Assembly: GCA_018806915.1 (NCBI GenBank)
Contig: JAGKQI010000048.1
Span: 558,001 to 622,000, forward strand
From: Phytophthora colocasiae
Lineage: Eukaryota > Oomycota > Peronosporomycetes > Peronosporales > Peronosporaceae
DNA length: 64,000 nucleotides
Reading direction: 5' to 3'
A program made the position numbers and the translations under genes. The notes beneath the pieces were generated by a model. That model worked only from the letters and a program-made list of their open reading frames with translations, ran no database searches and was not told the DNA's origin. How positions within the stretch are numbered: the first letter of the stretch is position 1; each line of letters starts with the position of its first letter. This document shows positions 9,276 through 19,931 of this stretch, piece by piece.

Positions 9276-11610
9276 TATAATACAGAGGGTTAATATGCAA
9301 AATAAGCAGCCGCTCTGTTTTTTTCTGGTCCTCGAGCGATGGGTAATCCAAATGCCTGTCGACGGGGTATACTCCCGGAACACTGGCTACGTTTCCGTTC
9401 CCTTACAAGCGCACCACTTCCGGGTAACCACTTAGTTTCCAGAAGACAATATCAAAGATCAGAATATCCAGATGTCTGGATATCCACATATCCGAAAGTA
9501 ACCTAGACTAAGAATCCAGATGCAAAAGTCTAATCACACAGTAGTTACTTCAAATAAGTCTCAACGGGCCAACTACTGTCAAACTCCCAAAACGCAGTTA
9601 TAATATGAAATGTGAATCCGGGTACTAACTGGAAAATAAATGGGAAGATTCCTTCCGGATGTGCCACCGGATCACGTATCCAACTTAGTCTCGACAATTG
9701 GTGGAGAGTCCCGCGGCGATGTACGCAATCGGCGCGGCTTTACGCTGGCTCGGCTAACTCGAAGCTCTCTGACAAGAGGCTTGTCCGCAGTGTTTTCAAG
9801 AAAAACGTTCCAGAAGACCACTGTCGCCCTTGGTGGCAATTTAAACTCTGTTATTTATATGTAAGGTTTCTGATAAATATTATGCTAACATCTTGTCTTC
9901 ACTATTGGAAATGCATGGTCATCAGGAGGCGAGTATCTCTGGCGCGGAACAGCGAAGTATTCCAGCTGATGCCCAACAGATCTTGGTCGATCGGTTTTAC
10001 CTTGTATTAAGCATACTTGGAACCTCAAGACCCACATTGGGTACAAATCAGGCGGGGTCCGGATGCCCGAAAACTCATGATCTCGGCACTGGAAGGGAAC
10101 ATCAGGAATACGCTTTGTCCTGTATGATAACCTGGATCCCTGAGTTACTGATCCAAGCTGACTTGGCATTCGGATTCCTAAAACCTTGATCTGGATGGCA
10201 GAAGTGCACATCATGGAATCACTTGAAGGTTGTATGCACGACAGTTTTTCAGAGTTTCTGATCAGAATACTGTCTGGCATCCGGACTCCTGAAGGCCGGA
10301 CTTTAGAAGTCCTGAAAGGTGTTGCGAAACGTTCCCACAGCCCAGTTCCAGGCGGACAGGGCCCTATTCAACCCCCCCCCCCCCCCCCCCAAAAAAAAAA
10401 AACAAAAACAAAATATTGAGTGGTCTGGGAGGTGGCGCCCTGAGCTGTTTTTCCCTTCCATATTTGGTATCACTTTTGACGGGAGCACGTACTGATTGGA
10501 TCGCGACTTGTGCATGTTCTTTTGTTTTGACCACGACAATCATACCGGGTCTGGTTTGCTCGCTAGCGCTCTCGTTGACGATAACGTGAAGATCATACAG
10601 CATCTGCTCATGTGGCCATTCATATGTCAACCTCGACGTTTTTAAGGACCAGTGTTGACGTGACGTACGTTGTGGCAGGGGTATTACTCAATGTTCCGCT
10701 ACTTGAGTGTGTCAGCCACCGTCTTAAAGTGGAGTATTTTGCATGTATTTCACTTCGCCATTTCCAACTAAGAAGGCCCAAGGTTCGGTTCAGACGAGGG
10801 CCTTGACACCTCGACGTATTCTTATACCACTCCTTTTGGCGCAATCCGTCGCTTTTTCTTGCTGCTGTGTCTGCGCTGCTCTGGTCGCATGCCACTTGAC
10901 GCTTCACTGAAGCAACCGCCACGGCATCGATTCGTATGCCGACTGTACAGACAGCTTCCGAGACGGGGGGAAGTCTTCTTGACTCGCCGTTTGGCTAGAA
11001 CGGCATAAGAGAGCCCACCGTTGTGCATGTTGTCTCCGACACTAATCATCGGCGTTTATATGTTTGGCGCGTGTATGTTTGTATGTTGCGGCTTCCGTCG
11101 ATGTCGAGTAGAGAGCTTATGGTGGATAGATATCCGATACCCATCAGCTACCCCCGCGCACTGCGGTTTCTGTCCACCGTCTCGCTGTAGCGACGTGTTT
11201 CAGTATTTGTGTGAAAACCCGCCGAGGTTTGACAGCTCTCTGCAGATCTGTGAGCATGAGTGAGACCGCGGCATGGCATCGAAAGCTAGTGGTTGTCGAT
11301 GAAACTCCAGAGCTTAGTGGTTGTAGAAATGTGTTTGTGTGTACTTATGTTACATGACAAAAGGTACGATAAAATTCATTGAGTGCATTGCGTCCACGTC
11401 TGGAACGTTCCTGTGACGAGTAACAAGCAGTGCTTGTGCGCGTCAATCACTAGTTAGACAGAACGTAAACAGCGCAGCCAATGTAATCTGCATAATGTAA
11501 TCTACATGTATTAACCACACGTATAGATAGTCCAATCTGATGAAAAATTATATGGTTAGACGGATATATCAGAGCTTTCCATGTCTTCGCGACGGTGAGT
11601 GACCGTTTCA
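9276..11610. other. unassigned sequence, probably decayed repeats
   Basis: Only short ORFs on both strands. The most protein-like is minus 10630-10420 (YEWPHEQMLYDLHVIVNESA and VVVKTKEHAQVAIQSV), which I do not recognise. A 9-bp-arm inverted repeat lies at 9464-9483 and a homopolymer pair at 10372-10402. No element ends identified. Confidence 0.4.
10372..10402 (+). repeat. homopolymer junction C19-A12
   Basis: Nineteen C residues are followed directly by twelve A residues, then ACAAAAACAAAA-type sequence. Simple-sequence tract; its true length is uncertain because such runs are hard to sequence. Confidence 0.9.
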
Positions 11611-12135
11611 CTACACCTTTTCAACCTAAAAATGGCAAAAAGAAAATTCAATACGTCAAAACGTAAATTCAAAACGACACAGGCGTACAAAACCAAATTT
11701 ATATAGCCATCGCTAATGACAGGGTATTATCAACTAAAGTGTTTTTAAGGCGGGAAGGAACGGCGCCAAAACTGCTGGATGGTGTTGATTCCTGCGCTCC
11801 ATCCAACAATCGCTCCACGCTGCCGTGGTCCTAACACATTCTCAAAGGGTCGATTCTAATCGCTGGTACTCGTGCCATGCCACGCCACAGGGGGATAGGG
11901 GTAGGGTCCTGAGTGGTGCCACCGAGTTGGTTAGGAACGAATCGTGCCGTGCCACAGTGTCATTTTCGGAGAGGTTTCGTGATTTTCTTTCCATTGTTTC
12001 GGGCGGGCTTGGGCGGGCTTGGCATGGCGGGCTGATATTCTCGTCCTTGTAGGATGAACGGCGGTCGTGACGAGTGAATCGGGTGAAAACAATGGCGATC
12101 ATGACTAACAACGGCTGTGGTCTGCAAACTGGACG

Positions 12136-12480
12136 GTGGTGGATCCTGGCAAGACACCGGTTCCAACCTATGATGACTACACTGCCTGGTCGGTTAACCA
12201 GCTTCGGAAGGAGTGCACAAGTCGCAATCTGCGACTCAGTAGAAATACGCCCGCGGCGGGCCGTATCCGACACCTGCAAGAGTACGATGCGTACCATCGT
12301 TCCCTAGTTCAATCAACGATTAAGACCGGTGAGACGCAAGAAGCTTCCTCGTCCGCAAAGTATTGTTGCTTCCGGCTCCTGACTATTTTGTTTTCGGACA
12401 CATTTGCCGTGCGCTTTGCTGACATTGGCGACCAGCCGTCTCGACAGCAGCTTGGTGCTGGAGATGACTCACCTCCATAA
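12136..12480 (+). pseudogene. SAP-like domain accessory protein fragment
   Basis: Residues about 10-50 read YDDYTAWSVNQLRKECTSRN followed by LRLSRN, GRIRHL and EYDAYHR. This fits a SAP helix-turn-helix DNA-binding motif (L--L-K-C---L-L----- G--R-L). Harbinger elements usually carry a second DNA-binding gene beside the transposase, which this could be. The remaining residues look unrelated and overlap the transposase fragment on the other strand, so the ORF is probably truncated. Confidence 0.45.
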
Positions 12481-12889
12481 ACCCAAAATGCAGATCTTTG
12501 TGCTGTTGAATGGCGTCCATGACCTCATGAATGCTATCGTAGAATGCCGTTTTGCTTGCTCCAGACAACAGACGCACAGGGTGATACGAATAGCCGGCAA
12601 GCCACGACACTAGCATCTGCACCTTGTTTACGGGCGGCAACGGGTCAACAACTCCTGTCCGACGCCGGTACAGGACTTCATACATACTGGGAGCCAGCAT
12701 GCGTACAAGCTTTTCAAACGACCTGAAAGACATGCGGTAAAACGGCTTAAATTGACCCTCATTCAGCTGCAGCTGAAAGTGATGTCTCCAGTTCAGCCTC
12801 TCTCTTTCCAGGCACCGTTTGCGTTCATCTTCACACTCAACGTACAGCGCCGCAACGAGCACTGCTACGGCGAGTGTATCCGCCTCCAT
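12383..12889 (-). pseudogene. PIF/Harbinger-type transposase, N-terminal fragment
   Basis: About 168 residues. Recognisable features are FYRMSFRSFEKLVRMLAPSM, a PLPPVNKVQMLVSWLAGYSY block, and LLSGASKTAFYDSIHEVMDAI. This is the helical, HTH-bearing N-terminal region before the DDE domain in HARBI1-like transposases. The DDE_Tnp_4 catalytic domain is absent, so the copy cannot transpose by itself. Confidence 0.6.
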
Positions 12890-13120
12890 TCACCACAGCG
12901 TGCGCAGCGAAGAGCCGCAAAATCTTTGAATGCTGCAGTGAAGTTGACAATATCATTGCGAAATATCTCGGTGGCACGAGGATGGCACGAAACCCCTACA
13001 CCTACCTTCATTTTAGCCAATGAGATATAACGTGTTACGGCGTGGCACGGATGGCACGCGGTTAGAACCGAGCCTAATACTACATCCAAGAAGCAAGCTG
13101 CCTTCCACGACGAATATTCT

Positions 13121-13675
13121 ATGCTGTACGATGACGCAACCATCAAGCGAGTTCTGCGCGCCGCAAAAGCTGGCAAAGACTGGAAGGACTTTGCGGTGAA
13201 GAACGACGTTAACCTACGCTCGGGGTACCGACGGGCTAGCGTAGTCGAAGATACAGTTTGGCTATATTACTTCGGAGAAATGCAATGCGTACATGCGTCG
13301 ACTCCTCAGGCACATTTCCCGAACATCCTCTCTGGACAACGTGGTGATAGTTACTGGCAATGCCCCTTGCCATACTCACGTCAAAGACGTCTTCAAGGAA
13401 GACGAGTTCGCTGGCGCAGCACTCCTTCGAGTGAGGCCTTATCCCCATGCTTCTCCGTTTTCAAGTCAATGGTCAAGCAATACTTGACGCAGCACCGCAA
13501 AGCAATTCTCCAAGTACCGCCGCATCGAACAATCAAGGAGCACCGCGAGGAGTACCTTCTGATGGCTGCAGAACTACTCATGGAGAAGGCAATCACTCCT
13601 CGGCTCTGTTCCAAATGCTCGCTGCACACGGTCAAGTTTCACTCGCAGATGAACGACATTGCTGTTGGTAAGTAA
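13121..13675 (+). pseudogene. IS630/Tc1-type DDE transposase remnant
   Basis: An N-terminal piece (MLYDDATIKRVLRAAKAGKD) leads into catalytic-domain fragments in shifted frames: DNVVIVTGNAPCHTHVKDVF (13335-13400; the usual second Asp of DNA-x-x-H is Asn here) and LLRVRPYPHASPF, a decayed form of the LP-YSP-LNPIE block. The C-terminal part returns as FKSMVKQYLTQHRKAI. At least two frameshifts and the changed acidic residue make it nonfunctional. Confidence 0.6.
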
Positions 13676-14185
13676 CCTTTGTAACCGAATTATAAGAATT
13701 TGGGTAGACGTCCTTCTTTATCCGTGTCGTTTTGAATTTTTGTTTTGACGTATTGAATTTTCTTTTGTCATTTTGAAGTTGAAAAAGGTGCAGTAAGCCT
13801 AATCCCTTCGCAAACATAGTGACTTTGTATACTTTATAAACTCAAGACAATTGAAAATGGTAGGTAGCAAAACGCCTCCTTCGACGTGCAGCCATTTCGA
13901 AGGATCGGCGGCCGTTAACCCTTTAGCTACCACGCACGGTAGTGGTCTCCAAGAACCTCTACCAGATCGAGTCTATAGATTTTATTGGCTGATATCTTGT
14001 CGCCCGAAACCCTTGGGCTCACACTGACGGCGGTAGAGGTCCCTGTAGACCTCTAACAACCATCTGCAGGAGTTCCTATCTTTCCCACACCCACGGTATA
14101 AGCTCCTTAGAGGTATGCGTCCCTTTATTGCCGCCGCGCACATCCAAAAAAAACCAGTACGTCCACAACCACCAAAGCACTTACA

Positions 14186-16328
14186 ATGCTCTCCGACACA
14201 AACGTCGAGGAACTGACGTCCGACTGGGAGGTAGAAACTGAGGAGCACGAAGAAGAAGACGTGTCTGGTAACGAGGTGATGTAGCCACGGCTGAAGACAG
14301 CGAAACGAACCAGCACGGCGTACGTTTTGACCACGGTGAAATACTGCGTAGCGGTATTGCAGAACTGCTGACACTGCGAGAGACACCCAGGCAAGCTGAT
14401 ACCTGTAGCGACACAGATCCAGTTCGTATGGGCGATGCATACAGCGTATAAATTCGTGACAACAGCAGTCTCAACGTATCCATCGCAGAGCAAGTGGCTA
14501 GTGCGTACGACAAGAAGGGTGAATACGGCATTTTCTCTCTGTTTTTCACGGCCACATTCAAGGAACGATTGAGGAAATGGACGTCTGACGTGCTACTTGC
14601 CGGTGGGCACGCTAAGATCACTGAGAGCGAGTTTAACGCCTACTTAGGTCTGGAGATCGCGATAAGCATTTGCCCGATGAACGATATCGCTGAGTTCTCG
14701 TTCGAGAGTCGCTTTCTAGGACAGGCAGCGTTTATTGAGACGATGTCAAGGAACAGATTTCAGCTAATTCGAGGTGCACTTACTCTGCATCCTCCAGAAC
14801 AACCATCATTCGACAAAGAACGAGATCCTTTGTGGCGGTGTCGAGGAGTGATGGAGCATTTTCAGAAACAGTTTGCTGAGTTTGCCGTTCCGATTGGTGT
14901 AAGCAGCATCGACGAAAGACAGTAAGAACCAAGGCTAGGACGCGAGCAAGGACATACATGCCGTCTAAGCCCGACAACGGCGTTCGCTTTTATGCTGTTG
15001 TGGGTTGGAGCTCGTTTTACGTACATTCCGTTTGGGACAATTCGTCAGGCAACACGATGCCTTCTACTCCTGCTGAACGTTACACTAGTTTGTTTCCGAC
15101 CCTACGAACGGCACTACACAACACACTTTGCGCCGAAGATGTAGCAATTGAACATGACTCCGCGACAGCTCTGTGGATTGCAATGGTAGGCCATCAAACG
15201 AGAAATTTGCGCTCTCCGACCGGCCATCGGCTAGTAGTATCAGATAATTTTTACACCCGTCACACATTTGCCCAGGCACTGCTGAAATTTACCGACGGGG
15301 AGATGCACATGTTGGGGACTGTGCATCAACTTGGTTGATAAGTGGAACAAACCGGAAGTTGCAGCGGCAATCGAGCGTGTTGATGCTGGTGACAGAGGTG
15401 GATGGGAACTTATTGCTGCAGTGGAACCAGAAGCAGGTTGGCAGAAAAAGCAAAAAGCCCACCAAACTGCACAGCGCCGAATTGCCAAAGCTAAGCGAAC
15501 GCCGTTTGAGCCGACAATTGTCCAAGCTGGCTACATCGTGTACAAGGATCGGAAGGTGGTCGTATTCTACACAAATGATCTGAAAGCTACATCTTCCGCT
15601 CGAGTTCTCACACCGACAGCATCGGAAGCAGTATTCTGTTGTCATGGAACGTATCCGCTTCGCCGCTGTATAGGATGATGCACCGCAAATTGTTCATGGT
15701 GCCAGCAGTCATCGCAGCATACAATCTCTGCATGAACGCAGTTGATCGACACGATCAACTGCGCAGTACAAACCCAATACGGCGACGTGAGAAGCGCCTT
15801 GGCATGACAATATTCACGTGGATGATGGATCTTGCTATTATCAACTCGAAAACGCTGCTCCAAATAGTTCAGCCTGCCGCAGCCAAAGGAGTTTCATTAC
15901 GTGCGTTCAAACGCAGAATTGCAGACCTCCTTACCAAAGGTGAGTGCAACAACAAGCGGCGTCGCGAGCTGGAGCAGAAGAAGCGCAAACGCGAGACTCT
16001 AGACGAAATCGCCGGGATGGATACATCATTTCATATGATAACGCCGAATTCTACCGAGCACAGCAACGGAAAGCTGCTCTGTCATCTCTGTAGCTTGCGA
16101 AACATCAAAAAGAAGTCACGGTACGGGTGTACAAACTGTGAGGTGGGGTTTCATGTTGAATGTTTCACAGCATACCACAGCCGAAACGTACTCAAGCACT
16201 CACCTCAGCTTCGAGCAGCCCTGGAAGCAATCTGCCGGGCATCGACGGATGATCCAGTGACCTTCACACGCAAGAAGAAAAACAGAACAATCACACCAGT
16301 TGAGAGTCTCAAACTTCCAGAGCGTTAG
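14186..16328 (+). pseudogene. piggyBac (DDE_Tnp_1_7) transposase with several frameshifts
   Basis: A short acidic start (14186, MLSDTNVEELTSDWEVE) ends after 33 codons. The core begins near 14494 (TFKERLRKWTSDVLL, FNAYLGLEIAISICPM). The three expected aspartates are visible: SSIDER near 14905, VVSDNFYTRH near 15235, and NAVDRHDQLRS near 15735. A C-terminal Cys/His finger (CHLCSLRN...CTNC...FHVEC) lies near 16080-16175. Frame changes occur near 14285, 14925-14958, 15330 and 15655, so no intact enzyme can be read. Cut-and-paste transposition into TTAA is the family function. Confidence 0.85.
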
Positions 16329-16770
16329 CAATACACTTTGATTTACCTAGGGAGAGTCCGGCCAGTACTCCAGCAGTTTGTCGCCCACGCAGCGTGGCAC
16401 TGGACCCCGTAGATCGCCTGACTTTGAATAGAGATATAAACGACTCAGCGTCTCTCGCAGCACTCGATTACGATGCTTGCGCCTGTGTAGCTTGCCTCGC
16501 ATCCTCTCTGCCGCCAGCCATAGATCTACCTCGTAGGTTTTCCACTCGCACGGGGTGGAACCACACCAGCAGCAGAACTCGTCTCGTACGGGTTCCATAA
16601 GACCTTCGTTACACACAGGGATGAATGGGGATTTCCCCAATAAGATTGTAGAGGTGGGGATGGGAGCTGATGACGACACTGATTGGATAAAAATTGAAAT
16701 GACTCTCATTTGATAGGCTGTGGTACAGGTCTGTGAGGACCCGTACAAATTTGCTGGTAGTTAAAGGTAG

Positions 16771-17440
16771 CGTTGGCAAAATGGCTGCCATTTACTGCCA
16801 TTTATGGTTAAAACCATAAATGGCAAGTTTTCGGCTGGTTATAACCATTTCTGCCGAAAACTGCCGAAAACGAATTAGGCCGCTGCACCCAGCAAATTAG
16901 CGCGGGCTGGATACATGCAGGGAGCAGCCTCGTGCAGACAGAGACCAAGAGTCTCAAGGGCCGCGCCGGAAGACGAAGGCACATGACTCATATGGCTGGC
17001 AGCTACATGCGATACTAGGACGTGCATTACCTTCCTCGACACAAAGACGACCATTCTTTATGTCGACGTCGCAGTCCTTGCACCTAACGTCAGGGTAAAC
17101 CTTGCCAGGACCTTTCGCTACGATGGTGTCGTAAAGTCTCCATACTGACTTTTGCGGTCGAGCCATGGTGTGGACTGGGACGAGTGCTCTTCTGAGAGAT
17201 GGAAGTCCGGGCCTCATCATTTCGCCCTAGTGGGCCGTCGTCGGTCATGACCTCCGCAATGACTGAGTCCTCCTAAAAGATGGCCGCTGCGAGGTAAAGA
17301 ATAAATAAAACATCGCTATCCTCCGAATTAGGCCGTTTTATGTTTTCGGCAGTTTTCGGCACCAATCCGGCTGGTTTTTTCCTGGTTTTTTCCTGGTTAT
17401 AACCAATTCGGGTTTTAACCAGCCATTTATTCTGCCCAAA
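16771..17440. mobile_element. short inverted-repeat element with BED-finger fragment (hAT-like)
   Basis: The two ends share, in opposite orientation, CTGGTTATAACCA and GCCGAAAACTGCCGAAAAC, plus similar outer tips (TTGGCAAAATGGCTG and TTGGGCAGAATAAATGGCTG). Inside, minus 17166-16954 reads MARPQKSVWRLYDTIVAKG then YPDVRCKDCD, the style of a BED zinc finger from hAT transposases. No catalytic sequence remains. The right tip coincides almost exactly with the right end of the surrounding piggyBac element, which is unexplained. Confidence 0.5.
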
Positions 17441-17673
17441 GGGTTAAGATGGCTACAACACAGATGGGAGCAAAACGCTACCTTCGAAGCCTTTTAAATA
17501 AGCTTTGCTATTGGCCAAAACAAACTTGAATCTGCGAGTTCCAAAACACGCTAGTATTTACGCGACCCTTCGACTCGATGGTAGCATGTTGCTACCTTCG
17601 AGTGGGTACAAACATCTTCCACTTTTGCAAAGATTGTCGTTGGCAGCAAAATGCATCCATGTGCGCGAAAGGG

Positions 17674-18333
17674 TGAATAAAGAATTAAGCTTTTCAACGA
17701 AAACAACCCGTTGAAGCTGCCAAGCAATCGTTTACACACTGGGGATGACAGCGAGATAGAAATCCGGTAGTTACGATGTTGTGCGAGGGACTCCGTGTGT
17801 CGACAGAAGAAGGGGAGGGGGGGCATTTGAGGCGATAGGCAAGAACTGCACTGGAGTCGGCTGCCGATCACCATTTCGATGCTTGCCGCGGTTCTTGGTT
17901 CTGGTTTCTTTTTCGCGGCGGTCGTGCATGGGAATTGATTTGAAGTCGGTGTCCGCAACTGCTCACAAAGACGACGAACCTCCATACAGCAATAAATTTT
18001 CCACATAACGTTAAGTAAAGGTAAATAAATATAAAATTTATCATTGTGTTGTTCTGATACCTTTTAAAAAGAATATCAATATGATCAGTGGGACCGACTA
18101 GAGAAAAAAACGGTCGGACAGCACCGGCTATTTCATTCAACTTTACGTGTCCTTGTCTGCTCGACAGTCAATGCCACGGGGACCCTACCGACCGCAACGA
18201 GGCCGAAATCCTTGGCCCTGCCGTGTCGGTCCAGTCGTCCGAGGTCAGTCAATCGTACTCCTTGTCCGCCACTTTCGAATCTCGGAGGACGAGCAACAGA
18301 TATCGGAGACCTTCCGTTCGACAGTCACTTGCT
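17674..18333 (+). promoter_or_regulatory. upstream region of the START-FYVE gene with an initiator
   Basis: No gene recognised. TTTCATTCAACTTT at 18131-18144 closely matches the oomycete initiator plus flanking promoter consensus. A start there would give a 5' leader of roughly 200 nt before the ATG at 18334. The frame is also open upstream to 18088, but the extra residues are unlike the related genes. Confidence 0.45.
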
Positions 18334-19366
18334 ATGACAAAGCGCTTCGCTAATCCATTCCAGCCTTTAGACCTCAATGGCACAGCAGCCGACGAGCTGG
18401 AGCGACTGGCACGCATGTTCGTACAAGACCACATCGATCTGTACGAACAATTCCTGAACGAAGAGAACAGTCGAGTGGATCCGCACAGATGGAAGTTCGT
18501 GAGCGAACAGGGTGCTTGTCGTGCGTACGGAGAACGGAGAGGCAGCATCGATGACAGCTCCAGCTCTAGTGGAGACGACGTGCCTATACATTCTGACACA
18601 CCCAACTCTGAGTTACCTACGATTCTTGTAACGGGAACAGTGTTAGGCGATCTGGAAGACGCTATCTACGGGTACATCTGCCCCACATTGGACCAGATGC
18701 GGGTGAAGACGTCATACGTCAACGATCAGCTTATCGGAGCCCACGTCCTAGCCACCATCGTGTCCCCGACACCGGAAGATCCGTTCCGAGCAGTCACAAT
18801 TAAATGGATGGAAAAGGGTCAGCGTATGCACGTTCGCGCTTTCCTCAAGAACCGGGATTTCGTCTACATGGAGTCCACAGGTGTCGACTATCTGCGTAAT
18901 GGCGAGCGCATCGGCTACCAGCTCATCCATTCCGTCCAGTTCCCTGAGACTCCGCAACTGGACCATTATATCCGCGGGAATATGTCCATGTGCGCTTGTT
19001 ATCGTCAAAAAGACCCGTATTCGACGGAAGTATTTATCAAGGGATATCTCAACCCGGCAGGAGGCCTCATGCGTTCCATTGTGCTACATTCTGCTGCCGC
19101 CGCGTTGTTGTCTGTGTCTAAGAACGTCTACTGTGCGCTGATGAAGAAGCTAGTGTAGACGATCAGGAATCGGCGACTAACAATCGTCGGCGGGTCCGCG
19201 TCGGAGATCGCCAAGGCATCCGACCGGTGCGTCACTTGTAAGGAACCTCCGAAGCAGACACTGAATCTTTTGGGAGGGAAGAAACGTAAGCGGACATGCA
19301 AAATCTGCTTCCGATACGTGTGCAAGTCGTGTCGTGAGGGTCGTAAGCTCTGTTTCATGTTAGCGG

Positions 19367-19931
19367 TGTCGCGAGTCGGTCTTGGGCGGGACGGTAGACG
19401 CTGCGGGTTACAAGTAGAACGGAACGGTAGAGCGATAAAAGCGCACCACAAAAAGTAAAGAAAAATATAAAAAGCGATTATTCTTTGACTTGGGGCTTGT
19501 GCTGCGGTGCCCAAGGTAAATTCACGACTGACCTCCACCAGCACGCCCTTCCTTCACTGTTTTCCAACGTCTCACGTCCTCCAGAGTCCTCTTCCTTGTC
19601 CTTCCCGGGTCCGTACCTCCTCGACGGTACCACTCACCCCTTCCTCACACATACTCGGGGCGCTGTTAAGCCCAGCGTAGCTCTAGTCCATGTCTTCCGT
19701 CCTTGGCATCAGCTCACACGCAACCTGGCGCACGCTCCACGCTCTTTCTTGGCTGCGCAGACCTCGTTTCCCTAGCAATAGCGGCGCGCACTCACCCTCG
19801 TGCTGGCTGCGACCGGGGCCGGCTCGAACAACTCCTCGTCATACATATGGTCTTCCGCAATGGATCGGGTTTCAGAGGGGGAACGGTCGGGGCCGTACCC
19901 GAGACGGTGGCCACCGTTCTCACTCGGGACA
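19367..19931 (-). repeat. 3' LTR (565 bp)
   Basis: TG...CA ends; one visible mismatch with the copy at 30323-30887. On the element strand it is the downstream LTR. The membrane ORF reads into it and stops at 19772. Confidence 0.95.

Larger units (their letters stand above)
11847..13074 (-). mobile_element. PIF/Harbinger-like element nested in the IS630-like element
   Basis: Ends are inverted repeats: left GGGTCGATTCTAATCGC, right (reverse complement) GGCTCGGTTCTAACCGC, followed on both sides by GTGCCAT/CACGCC-rich subterminal sequence. It contains a Harbinger-type transposase N-terminus (12383-12889, minus) and a SAP-like accessory ORF (12136-12480, plus). The catalytic half is missing. A 3-bp target duplication is not obvious (AAA versus TAA), probably from later change. 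Confidence 0.65.
11612..13795 (+). mobile_element. IS630/Tc1-mariner-like element with long terminal inverted repeats, interrupted
   Basis: Left end 11612-11700 and right end 13705-13795 are inverted repeats of roughly 80-90 bp. Shared strings are CACCTTTT-CAAC, AAAGAAAATTCAATACGTC and AAATTCAAAACGACAC. The right part carries DDE transposase fragments (13121-13675). A PIF/Harbinger-like element lies between. The exact TA target duplication is not clear, and the MITE copy begins immediately after the right end. Confidence 0.7.
13919..17443 (+). mobile_element. piggyBac element inserted at TTAA inside the MITE (3,525 bp)
   Basis: Direct TTAA copies flank it (13915-13918 and 17444-17447), and the empty site GCCGTTAAGATGG is preserved in the other MITE copy. 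Ends are CCCTTTAGCTACC left and CCCTTTGGGCAG right (reverse complement). It holds a frameshifted piggyBac transposase (14186-16328). Its right 0.7 kb has the character of a different inverted-repeat element (16771-17440), so the right end may be a composite. Confidence 0.85.
13803..17673. mobile_element. piggyBac-like MITE, copy 2, split by a piggyBac element
   Basis: The left half (13803-13918) and right half (17444-17673) match the intact copy at 8930-9271 closely and in order. The flanking TTAA is decayed on both sides (CTAA left, TGAA right), so this insertion is older than copy 1 or has drifted. The halves meet exactly at the internal TTAA that is unoccupied at 9042-9045. Confidence 0.85.

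Noticed and set aside
10303..10630. minus ORFs reading through the C19-A12 tract
   Set aside because: The Gly/Phe runs come from the homopolymers; the rest is unrecognised and too short to support.
19270..19458. separate small zinc-finger gene at the START-FYVE break
   Set aside because: The Cys-rich residues belong to the FYVE finger of the interrupted gene; the tail after 19366 is LTR sequence.
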